This document shows positions 56,001 to 60,699 of a stretch of 64,000 nt of DNA, one piece after another (position 1 is the stretch's first letter; each line of letters opens with the position of its first letter). The stretch is taken from positions 6,826,589 through 6,890,588 of the forward strand of contig OX235268.1 of the NCBI GenBank assembly GCA_944472135.2. Direction: 5' to 3'. The DNA is from Trichobilharzia regenti. Taxonomy: Eukaryota > Platyhelminthes > Trematoda > Strigeidida > Schistosomatidae. A model generated the notes under the pieces. The model was given only the letters and a program-made list of their open reading frames with translations. It was not told the DNA's origin and searched no databases. The translations under genes and the position numbers were made by a program.

Positions 56001-58048
56001 AGCTAAGACACATCCATACTTTTGTGATCTATGACTTAATCCCTCAGATAGCAAAAAGGGGTTCAATGATGGTGAACTGAATCCGTGGCTCAGTGAAACC
56101 AAATGAAGGTCGACGCAGGTTGACTATTGCATTGATTGTTGAGTCCTGTGCTTCGTCAGTCTCAGGTGCAGCAAGTGAATCTGTAGGTGAAGACATGAGT
56201 ATTATGTGAATATACAGGTACACGGATATGTAAATATAGAGTTTATAAAGCAAGATGTTCAATCGGACTCACTAATTCATTTGTAGGGGACTGTCCAGAA
56301 AGCTCATTAACATTACAAATATGCAAATAAAAGTCCAAGTCAATGAGATGATTGTATAACAATATATTATCGAAAATGTAGTAATGAGTTATATTAATTA
56401 AAAGGTTACTTGGATATACTGTTAAAGTCCACTGCTACAAATTATTAATATAATCCACAGAAGCAGGCACAGTCGGAATCATGTCTACCGGTAGAAACTG
56501 TGTGTCTGTTTCAGAGTTGTCTTCGGATAAGGATAATAGATTCCTGCAGTAAATCCAAAGTATACAACACAGTATGAGTGGAGCAAGGTGATAGTAATGA
56601 CCAGTCAGAAGTCGAAGCTACCTACCAACAGTATAGTGTATTTCGAATTGTACTCGGACGTTATATACGTACTTAAACATGAATCGTTTTGAACAAAAAT
56701 CATGTACAGTGTCTGTAATTTAGATGTCTGACAAAAAGTGTACAACCATATTGTTACGTACTCCACAGATGTTCGGTAACACGTTGGTTGGCTAAGTTGT
56801 CTATTTAGCAGTACGCTTAACGACATAACTCATCGCAAAAGAGCACAGTCCAGTTGCTTTTCCAGCTTTCAAAAGCGCACACCAGATATCTATGGTCGGC
56901 CTGCGAAATTCGGGCTACCGATATCCACGCTGAAAATTCCATACTTGTACCAAAAATACAGTGTGGAATCAAGCTGTTACCAATAATAAATAATAATAAT
57001 AATTGCGGATGATTTATGTTTGATGTCACTGTCACAAAATCGAAGAGTTACAAGCGAAAACCGACAAACTGGTCGAAGAAGCAGTCGGTGAAGACAGGAC
57101 TCCAGGTGAACATACACAAGACGGAGTTTATGAAAATAACCAACCAACAACAGCAACATCCAGTGCCAATCACCGTCAACGGGAGGGATTTGAAAGAGGT
57201 TACTTCATTGACTTATCTAGCACTGAGCATTTTCTCAACCACAGGAAGTCGGAACGGACGAGGATGTCCAATCGAGAATCGGGAAGGCGAGAAACACGTT
57301 GTTCATCAACCTGAAACCGATCTGGAAATCTTCGTCACTCAACTCAGCATCAACAACCAAATTCGATCGGATTTTCAATACAAACAACGTCAAGTCAGTC
57401 AGTTCTTCTATACGGATCAGAAACTTGGCGCTTGGTGTGTCACAAAGAATATTTCCAACAGCCTGTTGCAGACCTTTATCAACAACTAACTGTCTTCGCT
57501 GGCTCTATACTGAAGATCAGATGGCCGTACTGGAAGGAATCATCAACAAGAAACTATGGGAACAAACAAAATAAGAACCAATCGTCAACCAACAAATATG
57601 CAGGAGAAAGTGAAGAGATGGATTGGACACTCGCTGAGGAGATCGCTGTGTGACACCGCGCGCGCGTCAGGCCATCACTCGAGTGGAACCCGAAAGGTAA
57701 GCGTAGAATGGGACGTCCAAGAGTATAGACAGAAGCAAGTGGAGATGTGCAGTTGAAGCCCGATGTTCCACTAGGAACCCAAGGGAACAATAATAATAAT
57801 AATACAACACATATAGATGTGCGTGGTAAAACTATCTAGCTAGCTAATCTATCCTCTTTTTGAGTGTGACTCACTCAACATTGTTGAGGCTTATATTATT
57901 ATTGTTGTTGTTGTTTTTTCTAAATTTTTGTCTCTAGGTGCATCGATATTATCGATCATCAGGTGCAAGTTTACAAAAAGCTAAATTAGAAATGACCAAC
58001 GCCGCGATGTATGAACATGCTGCTACAGGATTTGGTGCAATGCCGTAA
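35944..58048 (+). CDS. SCAMP-like secretory carrier membrane protein, 3' four exons (gene span within window)
   Basis: Spliced gene, coding exons 35944-36235, 42182-42283, 43507-43624 and 57938-58048. They join in frame (junction phases 2, 2, 0) to 206 residues plus TAA. SCAMPs are four-pass membrane proteins of post-Golgi recycling and secretory vesicles, acting in exocytosis and endocytosis. Seen here: the N-W-P-P-x-P-x-x-C-x-x-K-P-C motif with Q-D-F just before the first membrane segment; four hydrophobic segments; between TM2 and TM3 the sequence W-H-R-P-L-Y-K-A-L-R-S-D-S-S, matching the family's cytosolic loop ('E peptide' region); and a C-terminal H-R-Y-Y-R-S-S-G-A-S tail with Q-K-A. 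The N-terminal NPF-repeat and coiled-coil part is missing; exon 35944 begins two bases into a codon, so upstream exons must exist, in the window or beyond it. Introns are 5946, 1223 and 14313 bp and carry many antisense and sense transposons. Family assignment is confident; the individual SCAMP paralog is not. Confidence 0.9.
36335..36530 (-). repeat. SM-alpha-like SINE, left member of a head-to-head pair (SCAMP intron)
   Basis: Minus strand: GTTTCGAACCCC B-box near 36440-36452; hammerhead-like region near 36395-36425 with one core change (CCGATGA). Confidence 0.7.
36590..36800 (+). repeat. SM-alpha-like SINE, right member of a head-to-head pair (SCAMP intron)
   Basis: Plus strand: GGAAGGTCCTGGGTTCGAATC at 36672-36692 is an excellent B-box; CGATGATTCCGAAACTAGG and GATGAAACAG is a degenerate hammerhead; the 3' end is TTTCAATGGTTCTCTAGCTG. 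Confidence 0.75.
36801..37190. other. Unassigned intron sequence with a possible RTE-A 5' scrap
   Basis: 36790-36920 includes GCAATGACCCAACAGGTTAA, resembling the RTE-A 5' UTR in the plus orientation; the rest is unclassified. Confidence 0.4.
37191..37200. repeat. TSD of the RTE-A element, 3' side
   Basis: GAATGCCATT, repeated at 40978-40987. Confidence 0.85.
37390..38223 (-). pseudogene. RTE-A ORF, C-terminal part: YADD motif to stop (277 aa)
   Basis: Begins at the RT active site (E-Y-A-D-D-I-V-L-L) and continues through the thumb and the family's long C-terminal region ([29 protein letters not shown]). The usual T-G-type base before the Y-A-D-D region is missing at 38241-38242 compared with other copies in the window (for example near 10300), which causes the second frameshift. 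Stop at about 37390; the 3' UTR runs to 37201. Confidence 0.87.
38202..39866 (-). pseudogene. RTE-A ORF, central part: endonuclease C-terminus and reverse transcriptase (554 aa)
   Basis: The frame opens upstream of the annotated Met with V-L-A-G-D-F-N-A-Q, part of the endonuclease active site. T-D-H-A-L-V at 89-94 is the conserved Asp-His pair. The RT domain includes G-K-A-A-G-P-D-G (320-327), Q-A-G-F-R-P-G-R-G (414-422), F-L-D-L-K-A-A-F-D-S-V (448-458, first catalytic Asp at 450) and G-V-R-Q-G-C-P-L-S-P-F-L (506-517). The Q-A-G-F-R and G-C-P-L-S-P pattern fits the RTE clade. The reading frame breaks at about 38241, just before the Y-A-D-D box. Confidence 0.88.
39905..40888 (-). pseudogene. 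RTE-A ORF, N-terminal part: endonuclease (327 aa before frameshift)
   Basis: The N-terminal ~165 residues are low-complexity and Ser-rich. Then comes the endonuclease/exonuclease/phosphatase fold: L-N-V-R-T-L (catalytic-type Asn at about 178), S-E-T-R-I-Q (Glu about 207) and V-I-S-A-Y-A-P-T-D. This enzyme nicks target DNA for target-primed reverse transcription. The frame is lost near 39914, where one base appears to be missing relative to the continuing domain, and a stop follows within a few codons. The assigned Met is only the first in the open frame; the true start is uncertain. Confidence 0.82.
40978..40987. repeat. TSD of the RTE-A element, 5' side
   Basis: GAATGCCATT, identical to 37191-37200, directly abutting the 5' end of the element. 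Confidence 0.85.
41225..41480 (-). repeat. SM-alpha-like SINE, left member of a head-to-head pair
   Basis: Minus strand: GGAAGGTCGTGGGTTCAAACC at about 41352-41372 (reverse complement), with a degraded hammerhead near 41310-41335. Confidence 0.68.
41560..41770 (+). repeat. SM-alpha-like SINE, right member of a head-to-head pair
   Basis: Plus strand: AGATGGTCCTGTGTGCGTCAA at 41625-41645 is a degraded B-box; AATGAGTCCCATGCCAAGC and GAAGAAACAC is a degraded hammerhead. Confidence 0.58.
41771..42181. other. SCAMP intron 1, 3' part
   Basis: AT-rich unassigned sequence. A pyrimidine-rich tract (42130-42170) leads into the acceptor at 42180-42181. Confidence 0.5.
42182..42283 (+). CDS. SCAMP exon B (TM3)
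   Basis: 102 bp exon after a pyrimidine-rich tract ending in AATAG; donor ATG|GTGAGT. In phase with the previous exon it completes the Arg codon and reads S-D-S-S-I-N-Y-M-I-F-F-I-F-F, a long hydrophobic segment (TM3), ending G-I-D-Y-L-G-S and two bases of a Cys codon. It is only 34 codons long, so it was found from the frame-compatible splice sites and the family pattern. An alternative acceptor six bases further (GGTCAG) would remove two residues of the conserved S-D-S-S and is less likely. Confidence 0.88.
42555..42760 (-). repeat. tRNA-derived SINE-like repeat (type 3)
   Basis: Minus strand: B-box region GCGGGTTCGAATCTCAGAAA near 42692-42712 and a body with GACTGGTGAGTGCCAACTAG. In the small SCAMP intron 2. 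Confidence 0.68.
42780..42962 (-). repeat. tRNA-derived SINE-like repeat (type 2)
   Basis: Minus strand: head GTGCGTCGGTGGCACAGTGG at 42939-42958, B-box region GAGGTTTGAGCCC, and a tail ending ATACGGTGTGGAATCAAGCT at about 42789-42808. Confidence 0.75.
42955..43115 (+). repeat. tRNA-derived SINE-like repeat (type 3), opposite orientation
   Basis: Plus strand: AGTGGTAACGTCTCTGACTA, then GACGCGGGTTCGAATCTCAG (B-box) near 42993-43012. Three SINEs are packed into about 560 bp here. Confidence 0.7.
43116..43506. other. SCAMP intron 2, 3' part
   Basis: AT-rich, with a G run (43441-43455). Nothing else recognised. Confidence 0.5.
43507..43624 (+). CDS. SCAMP exon C (TM4)
   Basis: 118 bp exon: acceptor TTGCTTCAG, donor AAG|GTAAGA. 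It encodes C-G-W-I-N-G-I-K-T-L, then the hydrophobic G-V-G-I-F-M-L-L-I-A to A-F-L-L-Y-K segment (TM4). The G-W-I motif between TM3 and TM4 is typical of SCAMPs. The next intron is interrupted only 47 bp after this exon by the LTR retrotransposon array starting at 43672. Confidence 0.9.
43667..43671. repeat. Target-site duplication CATAC, left
   Basis: CATAC immediately precedes the first base of the left-most LTR and matches 53404-53408. A 5-bp TSD is usual for Ty3/gypsy integrases. Confidence 0.8.
43672..44139 (-). repeat. LTR 1 (outer 3' LTR on the minus strand), with a 52-base poly-A run
   Basis: 468 bp: homologous to the 418-bp inner LTRs plus a homopolymer. Where the inner copies read CAGTAACAAAATG, this copy has 52 consecutive A (44012-44063), an excess of exactly 50 bases. 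It also has several substitutions near its left end relative to the inner LTRs, which agree with each other. The homopolymer could be real slippage or an assembly or sequencing artefact. Confidence 0.85.
44137..45894 (-). CDS. Gag-protease-integrase remnant polyprotein, unit 1 (585 aa)
   Basis: Same protein as units 2-4 except at the extreme C-terminus. One extra C in the polypurine tract (44143-44148, six C on the + strand instead of five) changes the frame so that it ends at G-G-R. Domains: Gag about residues 1-240; zinc knuckles at 271-283 (C-X2-C-X3-H-X4-C) and 290-303 (C-X2-C-X4-H-X4-C); retroviral-type aspartic protease with L-D-T-A-S-D at 357-362; then a jump at about 484 straight into the C-terminal integrase core (Y-H-P-Q-S-N-G-Q at 498-505). 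RT, RNase H and the N-terminal integrase are absent. Confidence 0.87.
   Translation of the reverse strand: MSISLDDLKSILQQQQVQNEAAQIKLIEALTQKLSIQVPSTSHSDKYESISNSISEFNYDPISGLVFDAWFNRYEDVFRIECYMFDDAAKVRLLLRKLGTAEHNRYVNFILPKNPRELSFDETVTVLSQIFGEQSSMFNIRYQCFQLTKMPSDDYVTYAGKVNKECERFKPHEMTSDQFKCLIFICGLKNPEDTDIRTRLLSLVEQDPKMTLQMVTAECLRLINLKHDTAMVECKRQSSEFGSINTVKSPPITVKHTERQSQNSAKPPSVCWHCGSWHFVKFCPFKKHKCRNCHRFGHKEGYCTPQKNPSVRNRSSSFKPKQSPRVQTIYTTSKVEFASKRKYITLDINGKRIRLQLDTASDITVISRTTWRKLGCPQILPTEHVAKNVSGDILKLVGEINCQVQFGEHHFNGVCYVTNYHDLNLLGLDWLDKLHIFNVPLNSVCSNVSSSPHNVVPGDVSDQSLWQRRRQKHASVFQDKLGCCKLFGIQHIRSPPYHPQSNGQTERFVDTLKRAYAKAKGEGTTEEILDKFLLHYRTNEKGQLCVRHTDHALSSTTQRSTRQRRAPKPFQIDPKSKSYTLYGGR
44140..44148 (-). 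promoter_or_regulatory. Polypurine tract, unit 1
   Basis: On the minus strand GGGGGGAGG immediately precedes the LTR start TGATAGG, the position expected of a plus-strand priming site. Units 2-4 have the same tract with one G fewer (next to 46416, 48692 and 50968). Confidence 0.7.
45999..46416 (-). repeat. LTR 2 (inner)
   Basis: 418 bp LTR shared between units 1 and 2. On the minus strand it begins TGATAGG and ends TTATAACA. It contains two copies of a ~53-bp repeat (around AATGATAA...ACCATATATG) at its minus-strand 5' (U3) end. Confidence 0.87.
46380..48170 (-). CDS. Gag-protease-integrase remnant polyprotein, unit 2 (596 aa)
   Basis: Structural polyprotein of a deleted Ty3/gypsy element. 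Starts M-S-I-S-L-D-D-L at 48170 on the minus strand; no other ORF precedes it after the LTR. Gag capsid-like part about 1-240, including F-D-A-W-F-N-R-Y-E-D-V-F; two zinc knuckles (271-283 with an unusual X3 spacing, 290-303 canonical); aspartic protease with active-site D358-T-A-S and a downstream L-L-G-L-D-W (425-430). A sequence usual before the RT domain (V-F-Q-D to G-C-C, 476-484) is fused in frame to the integrase segment R-S-P-P-Y-H-P-Q-S-N-G-Q-T-E-R-F. A second probable deletion after Y-R-T (536-538) precedes the tail. The last residues read through the polypurine tract into the LTR. Gag and protease look intact, so particles and trans-mobilisation by a full-length relative are conceivable; that is inference. 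Confidence 0.88.
   Translation of the reverse strand: MSISLDDLKSILQQQQVQNEAAQIKLIEALTQKLSIQVPSTSHSDKYESISNSISEFNYDPISGLVFDAWFNRYEDVFRIECYMFDDAAKVRLLLRKLGTAEHNRYVNFILPKNPRELSFDETVTVLSQIFGEQSSMFNIRYQCFQLTKMPSDDYVTYAGKVNKECERFKPHEMTSDQFKCLIFICGLKNPEDTDIRTRLLSLVEQDPKMTLQMVTAECLRLINLKHDTAMVECKRQSSEFGSINTVKSPPITVKHTERQSQNSAKPPSVCWHCGSWHFVKFCPFKKHKCRNCHRFGHKEGYCTPQKNPSVRNRSSSFKPKQSPRVQTIYTTSKVEFASKRKYITLDINGKRIRLQLDTASDITVISRTTWRKLGCPQILPTEHVAKNVSGDILKLVGEINCQVQFGEHHFNGVCYVTNYHDLNLLGLDWLDKLHIFNVPLNSVCSNVSSSPHNVVPGDVSDQSLWQRRRQKHASVFQDKLGCCKLFGIQHIRSPPYHPQSNGQTERFVDTLKRAYAKAKGEGTTEEILDKFLLHYRTNEKGQLCVRHTDHALSSTTQRSTRQRRAPKPFQIDPKSKSYTLYGGGDRIPHILVLTV
48275..48692 (-). repeat. LTR 3 (inner)
   Basis: 418 bp; looks identical to LTR 2 at an offset of exactly 2276 bp. 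Confidence 0.87.
48656..50446 (-). CDS. Gag-protease-integrase remnant polyprotein, unit 3 (596 aa)
   Basis: Predicted protein identical to unit 2, offset by exactly 2276 bp, with the same domain order and fusion points. Absence of any amino-acid difference implies very recent duplication, ongoing gene conversion, or assembly duplication. Confidence 0.88.
   Translation of the reverse strand: MSISLDDLKSILQQQQVQNEAAQIKLIEALTQKLSIQVPSTSHSDKYESISNSISEFNYDPISGLVFDAWFNRYEDVFRIECYMFDDAAKVRLLLRKLGTAEHNRYVNFILPKNPRELSFDETVTVLSQIFGEQSSMFNIRYQCFQLTKMPSDDYVTYAGKVNKECERFKPHEMTSDQFKCLIFICGLKNPEDTDIRTRLLSLVEQDPKMTLQMVTAECLRLINLKHDTAMVECKRQSSEFGSINTVKSPPITVKHTERQSQNSAKPPSVCWHCGSWHFVKFCPFKKHKCRNCHRFGHKEGYCTPQKNPSVRNRSSSFKPKQSPRVQTIYTTSKVEFASKRKYITLDINGKRIRLQLDTASDITVISRTTWRKLGCPQILPTEHVAKNVSGDILKLVGEINCQVQFGEHHFNGVCYVTNYHDLNLLGLDWLDKLHIFNVPLNSVCSNVSSSPHNVVPGDVSDQSLWQRRRQKHASVFQDKLGCCKLFGIQHIRSPPYHPQSNGQTERFVDTLKRAYAKAKGEGTTEEILDKFLLHYRTNEKGQLCVRHTDHALSSTTQRSTRQRRAPKPFQIDPKSKSYTLYGGGDRIPHILVLTV
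50551..50968 (-). repeat. LTR 4 (inner)
   Basis: 418 bp; looks identical to LTRs 2 and 3 at an offset of exactly 2276 bp. Confidence 0.87.
50932..52722 (-). CDS. Gag-protease-integrase remnant polyprotein, unit 4 (596 aa)
   Basis: Predicted protein identical to units 2 and 3, offset by 2276 bp. It is the unit next to the expanded 5' LTR (52827-53403) and so the one a conventional LTR transcript would encode first. Confidence 0.88.
   Translation of the reverse strand: MSISLDDLKSILQQQQVQNEAAQIKLIEALTQKLSIQVPSTSHSDKYESISNSISEFNYDPISGLVFDAWFNRYEDVFRIECYMFDDAAKVRLLLRKLGTAEHNRYVNFILPKNPRELSFDETVTVLSQIFGEQSSMFNIRYQCFQLTKMPSDDYVTYAGKVNKECERFKPHEMTSDQFKCLIFICGLKNPEDTDIRTRLLSLVEQDPKMTLQMVTAECLRLINLKHDTAMVECKRQSSEFGSINTVKSPPITVKHTERQSQNSAKPPSVCWHCGSWHFVKFCPFKKHKCRNCHRFGHKEGYCTPQKNPSVRNRSSSFKPKQSPRVQTIYTTSKVEFASKRKYITLDINGKRIRLQLDTASDITVISRTTWRKLGCPQILPTEHVAKNVSGDILKLVGEINCQVQFGEHHFNGVCYVTNYHDLNLLGLDWLDKLHIFNVPLNSVCSNVSSSPHNVVPGDVSDQSLWQRRRQKHASVFQDKLGCCKLFGIQHIRSPPYHPQSNGQTERFVDTLKRAYAKAKGEGTTEEILDKFLLHYRTNEKGQLCVRHTDHALSSTTQRSTRQRRAPKPFQIDPKSKSYTLYGGGDRIPHILVLTV
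52827..53403 (-). repeat. LTR 5 (outer 5' LTR on the minus strand), expanded by three 53-bp repeats
   Basis: 577 bp, exactly 159 bp (3 x 53) longer than the inner LTRs. The extra sequence is three further copies of the 53-bp unit (pattern GAATGATAATATACC...ACCAAAATGTGT) at about 53175-53345. On the minus strand these lie in U3, where promoter elements would be expected. In a conventional element this LTR would drive transcription of the whole array, leftward and antisense to SCAMP. Confidence 0.85.
52850..52866 (-). promoter_or_regulatory. Primer-binding-site-like motif inside LTR 5
   Basis: On the minus strand it reads TGGCGACGGGGTTTTAC, which begins TGG like most tRNA primer sites, but it lies 23 nt inside the LTR as delimited by the TSD rather than just after it. 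The same motif recurs in every LTR (for example 46022-46038). Whether this is the functional site is uncertain. Confidence 0.4.
53404..53408. repeat. Target-site duplication CATAC, right
   Basis: CATAC immediately follows the last LTR base (GGATCCTATCA) and matches 43667-43671, so the array is bounded as one insertion. Confidence 0.8.
53409..54120 (+). mobile_element. Penelope-like element 3' fragment next to the LTR array
   Basis: Plus strand: G-x-V-N-Y-I-G-Q-T-S-R and V-D-P-E-K-I-S-N-L-E-K-S-S-A (about 53655-53795), then the 3' region shared with 15374-15700 (ATTATATAAACGATGTCAGA; GAAACGTGGTCATCAGTAAA). The LTR array inserted at or near its 5' edge. Confidence 0.68.
54200..54440 (+). repeat. 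SM-alpha-like SINE, degraded
   Basis: Plus strand: CAGAAGGTCCTGGTGTTCGAT at 54308-54328, AGTAACTAGGACAGAAGAG remains of the hammerhead 3' half, and the family 3' end. The first half of the hammerhead is deleted. Confidence 0.6.
54465..54930 (+). mobile_element. Penelope-like element, N-terminal RT region fragment
   Basis: Plus strand, two frames. 54461-54715: V-F-N-L-S-D-V-T-L-S, then L-S-L-G-S-K-L-C-V. 54639-54926: L-K-E-L-M-K-N-E-E-M-M-I-L-R-P-D-K-G-G-G-I-V-I-M-N-R-R-D-Y-type sequence, a hallmark at the start of PLE RT domains. A frameshift lies near 54680. Confidence 0.72.
55085..55380 (-). repeat. tRNA-derived SINE-like repeat (type 3)
   Basis: Minus strand: head GCCCGAATGACTCAGTGGTA at about 55351-55370, B-box region GACGTGGGTTCGAATCTCAG near 55302-55321. 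The most complete type-3 copy in the window. Confidence 0.72.
55381..55615. other. Unassigned intron sequence
   Basis: Nothing recognised. Confidence 0.4.
55620..56265 (-). mobile_element. Ty3/gypsy Gag remnant, different from the array element
   Basis: Minus strand, broken: A-I-V-N-L-R-R-P-S-F-G-F near 56150, then A-P-A-D-H-Q-Y-D-R-L-K-A near 55920-55955, then I-Q-Q-L-L-T-A-C-D-L-G-S-W-T-P-S-Q-L-L-R near 55815-55875. These are typical of the Gag of Ty3/gypsy elements widespread in arthropods and flukes. No protease or RT follows. Confidence 0.62.
56266..56865. other. Unassigned intron sequence
   Basis: Nothing recognised on either strand. Confidence 0.45.
56870..56990 (+). repeat. SINE type 2 tail without its tRNA-like head
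   Basis: Plus-strand body and tail (GCACACCAGATATCTATGGT ... CAGTGTGGAATCAAGCTG). 5'-truncated. Confidence 0.65.
57000..57815 (+). mobile_element. RTE-B 3' fragment in the last SCAMP intron
   Basis: Plus strand: K-T-E-F-M-K-I-T-N-Q-Q-Q (about 57118-57155), V-N-G-R-D-L-K-E-V-T-S-L-T-Y-L (about 57175-57220), then the family C-terminal region in shifted frames, ending GGAACCCAAGGGAACAATAA with an (AAT)n tail at 57790-57804. Less than 125 bp from the terminal SCAMP exon. Confidence 0.75.
57938..58048 (+). CDS. SCAMP terminal exon (cytosolic tail and stop)
   Basis: The acceptor is a T-rich tract with TCTCTAG at 57931-57937. It encodes 36 residues beginning V-H-R-Y-Y-R-S-S-G-A-S-L-Q-K-A and ending G-F-G-A-M-P, then TAA at 58046-58048. 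The H-R-x-Y-R-x-x-G-x-S-x-Q-K-A pattern matches the conserved SCAMP C-terminal tail. An AATAAA at 58090-58095 lies 42 bp downstream and could be a polyadenylation signal, though it is very close; I cannot tell which signal is used. Confidence 0.87.
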   Translation: MHRYYRSSGASLQKAKLEMTNAAMYEHAATGFGAMP

Positions 58049-58245
58049 AAAAATTCTGATCATGACGAGAAGGTGAAGAATAGAAGAAGAATAAAACCGG
58101 GTCAAATTTCACTAATCCATCCCCTCCCCCCCCACACCTTGAAAAACAAACAAATATTAATAATACATGATCTATACTACTTATATGCGCATATGCAAAG
58201 TATCCCGTGATACATATCATTCTGCTAACCTTATACACTCTTCTC

Positions 58246-58283
<38 letters not shown>

Positions 58284-58865
58284 TAGCTGACAGAAAAGAG
58301 AAGCAATACATATACAACATATATTATGGCTGTGAAATGTATTCAACCTTTGTTTTCATTTTGTCTTCTCTTTCTCTATTCATTGTGATGATAACCAGTG
58401 TTGTTTCATCATTTATGACGTGTCTTTTTGATGATACTGGACAAGTTGATTTTTTCGTCAGGATGGCTTGTTTGTTTGCTTGTGTGTGTGTGTGCGTGAC
58501 AGGAACTGCTCCAAAACACAAAGTTCATCATTCCATTCCCATTTCCCTCTTTTATTATTTTTCTGTTGTTTTTTCTTTCCCCGGAAAACATACCTAAATA
58601 TTGCCTTCTATGCGGTAACCTTTTGTTTGTTTGTTTGTTTTTCTACAGTGAACTATGACTACGTCATCATCATCATTCCATTGTGACTGAGAATTTCTCT
58701 CTTTTTTTAATGTTATGTAACGTTGTTTGTTCTTATTTTATTTATATTTAAAAAACAAGTTGAGTTTTTCTTTGTCTCCCCTGCCTCTCTCGCTCTCGCG
58801 CGCTCTATTTGTGTGTGTGTGTGTGTGTGTTGTTTTACTTGCGTGTTACCCCCTCCCTTTTGAGA
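58049..58865. other. SCAMP 3' UTR and downstream flank
   Basis: Contains AATAAA at 58090-58095, a (TTA)n microsatellite at about 58248-58280, GT runs near 58481-58496 and a (GT)n run at about 58810-58830. Short open stretches here look like by-products of low complexity. Confidence 0.5.
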
Positions 58866-58869
58866 GAAA

Positions 58870-59475
58870 AGTACTTCAGCCGCGCATGTCACCATTGCGT
58901 TCGGTTCTCTGTTAGAACTTTCACCTGGCTCCAAGTCTGCCACCCACATGCTTTTTCATCTCCTCTTCACATGACCTCCTCATCCAAGTCACTATCGCAA
59001 TGATGACCAACTTGCCGCTTCCCACTCGAGCAATGGTTTGTCTAGTGATGTCACTCACTTGATGGTTTGTTTCCTCAGACTATGGCCACTAATCCAACTT
59101 CATTTCTTCCTGCCAAGTTGTTTCACAATCGGTTCCTGGTTGGTTTGCTCCCGGAGATTCTTGTTGCTGATCTCTTTTGGCCATATAATCTTGAATAGTA
59201 TTGAGCGAAGACAGCTGTTGATGAAGATCTGTAGTTTGTTCGTATCGTAAGTAGCACTGACTTCACATTGGAGTTGGAAATCCAGATCGTATGTTTCATG
59301 CTGAGCGCTGTTGATCTCCACACACAGACTTCCCATCCTCGCTGCCTTGATATCCTCGACAATTCCTATTGTAGTTGAAACGATGCTTCCCAGGTAGGTA
59401 GGTAAAGGAGGTTGTTTCTTTCAGGTTCCTCCCATTTATGCTGATTTTTGTCTGTTGTTGTTGCTGCTGTTGAAT
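58870..59475 (-). mobile_element. RTE-B 3' fragment
   Basis: Minus strand, two frames: I-N-S-C-L-R-S-I-L-F-K-I and P-K-E-I-S-N-K-N-L-R-E-Q-T-N-Q-E-P-I (about 59100-59240). Counterpart of 31690-32360. Confidence 0.7.
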
Positions 59476-60176
59476 AAGGTTGATAAAGATTTGGGCAGTG
59501 CACGCGGTAGTGTTTAGGTATTTTCCAAATCACTTCTCAGTCAATGCTGTTTATCGAAAGCCATTTCGAAGTCTAGGTATATATGTGCTTGACTTTGTGT
59601 CCAGCAGGCTGTGTCTGCACAGGCAGTATATTGCACATCACTTAATTATCACACATCGACATATTATGATTACTGTGATTATTAACTGTAAAAAAATTAT
59701 CAATTTAATCCGAAGATATCAATTCAAAATTTTGTATTGACAATAAGATAGTCAGTTTAATTTCTATTTTGCTGTATTAGTAAGTTTGTAGAGTGTGTGC
59801 CAACCTACCTCACAGCAGACTTTAATACGTTTACAGAATCATCAGACGTCCTTCATGTAAATTGAAGATAGAGCTCCTCTGAGACAGTCAGTGTGAATAT
59901 CATTTGAAAAAAAAAACGAGAACGACGAACATACTAGGATAATTTGGGCTCATGTTTTCATTTATTATTATTTCGTGGATTCTTCTCAACTGGTTACAAC
60001 CTGAATAATACCAAAATTGTATGAAATTAATAAAGAGTTAAGAGGTGAGAAAATAGACTACTTAGGTCAAGTTAAAATGTCACCATATTGAAGGTCAAAA
60101 TAACAATGAAGATCGATCACTGAACCAAATAACAGAGGTAATAGTATATCCTACTTTGGTTGGTATCAAAACAAAG
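59476..60176. other. Unassigned sequence
   Basis: No gene or repeat family recognised. Confidence 0.45.
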
Positions 60177-60189
60177 TTTACCAAAGATG
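60177..60189. repeat. TSD of the palindromic insertion, left
   Basis: TTTACCAAAGATG, identical to 60642-60654. Confidence 0.75.
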
Positions 60190-60641
60190 TAAAAAATTAT
60201 ATTTGTAAAATCTCAGTGATATTGAAATGAGTAATTCCAACGTTTCGTTCGGAAATCTGGTCCGAACTTCTTCAAGGAAATTAATCGAAATTAACATAAC
60301 AAAGTTTATATATAAAAGGAACATCTTTAGTTCTTAAAATCTTTGTCCAATCATGATTTGTAAAACAAATATTAACAAGTATAATAAACAAAATTGTAAA
60401 TCATGATTGGACAAAGATTTTAAAAACTAAAGATGTTCCTTTTATATATAAACTTTGTTATGTTAATTTCGATTAATTTCCCTGAAGAAGTTCGGACCAG
60501 ATTTCCGAACGAAACGTTGGAATTACTCATTTCAATATCACTGAGATTTTACAAATATAATTTTTTACAAATGTCTACTTCTCACTCGGCGCCCAAATAT
60601 TATAGAACTATTCTGTCAAATCTTGACTACAGTTCATTTGA
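60190..60641 (+). mobile_element. Short palindromic Penelope-like insertion with 13-bp TSD
   Basis: Flanked by TTTACCAAAGATG (60177-60189 and 60642-60654). Most of it is an inverted repeat: arms 60188-60359 and 60398-60569, both 172 bp and almost perfect, 38-bp spacer. Each arm carries the CTGAAGA...GAAACG block typical of PLE ends (plus strand 60482-60514). There is no coding sequence. I infer a minimal PLE terminal-repeat derivative rather than a DNA transposon, because the TSD is long and the right end has a 70-bp unpaired tail. Confidence 0.65.
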
Positions 60642-60654
60642 TTTACCAAAGATG
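60642..60654. repeat. TSD of the palindromic insertion, right
   Basis: TTTACCAAAGATG, identical to 60177-60189. Confidence 0.75.
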
Positions 60655-60699
60655 GTTTAGTATGGTGAAGAATTGTTTTTGATGAACGCATAAAGGTGG

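Noticed and set aside
58250..58283. TTA/TAT repeats as a possible AT-rich regulatory element
   Set aside because: Simple trinucleotide microsatellite; no further support.
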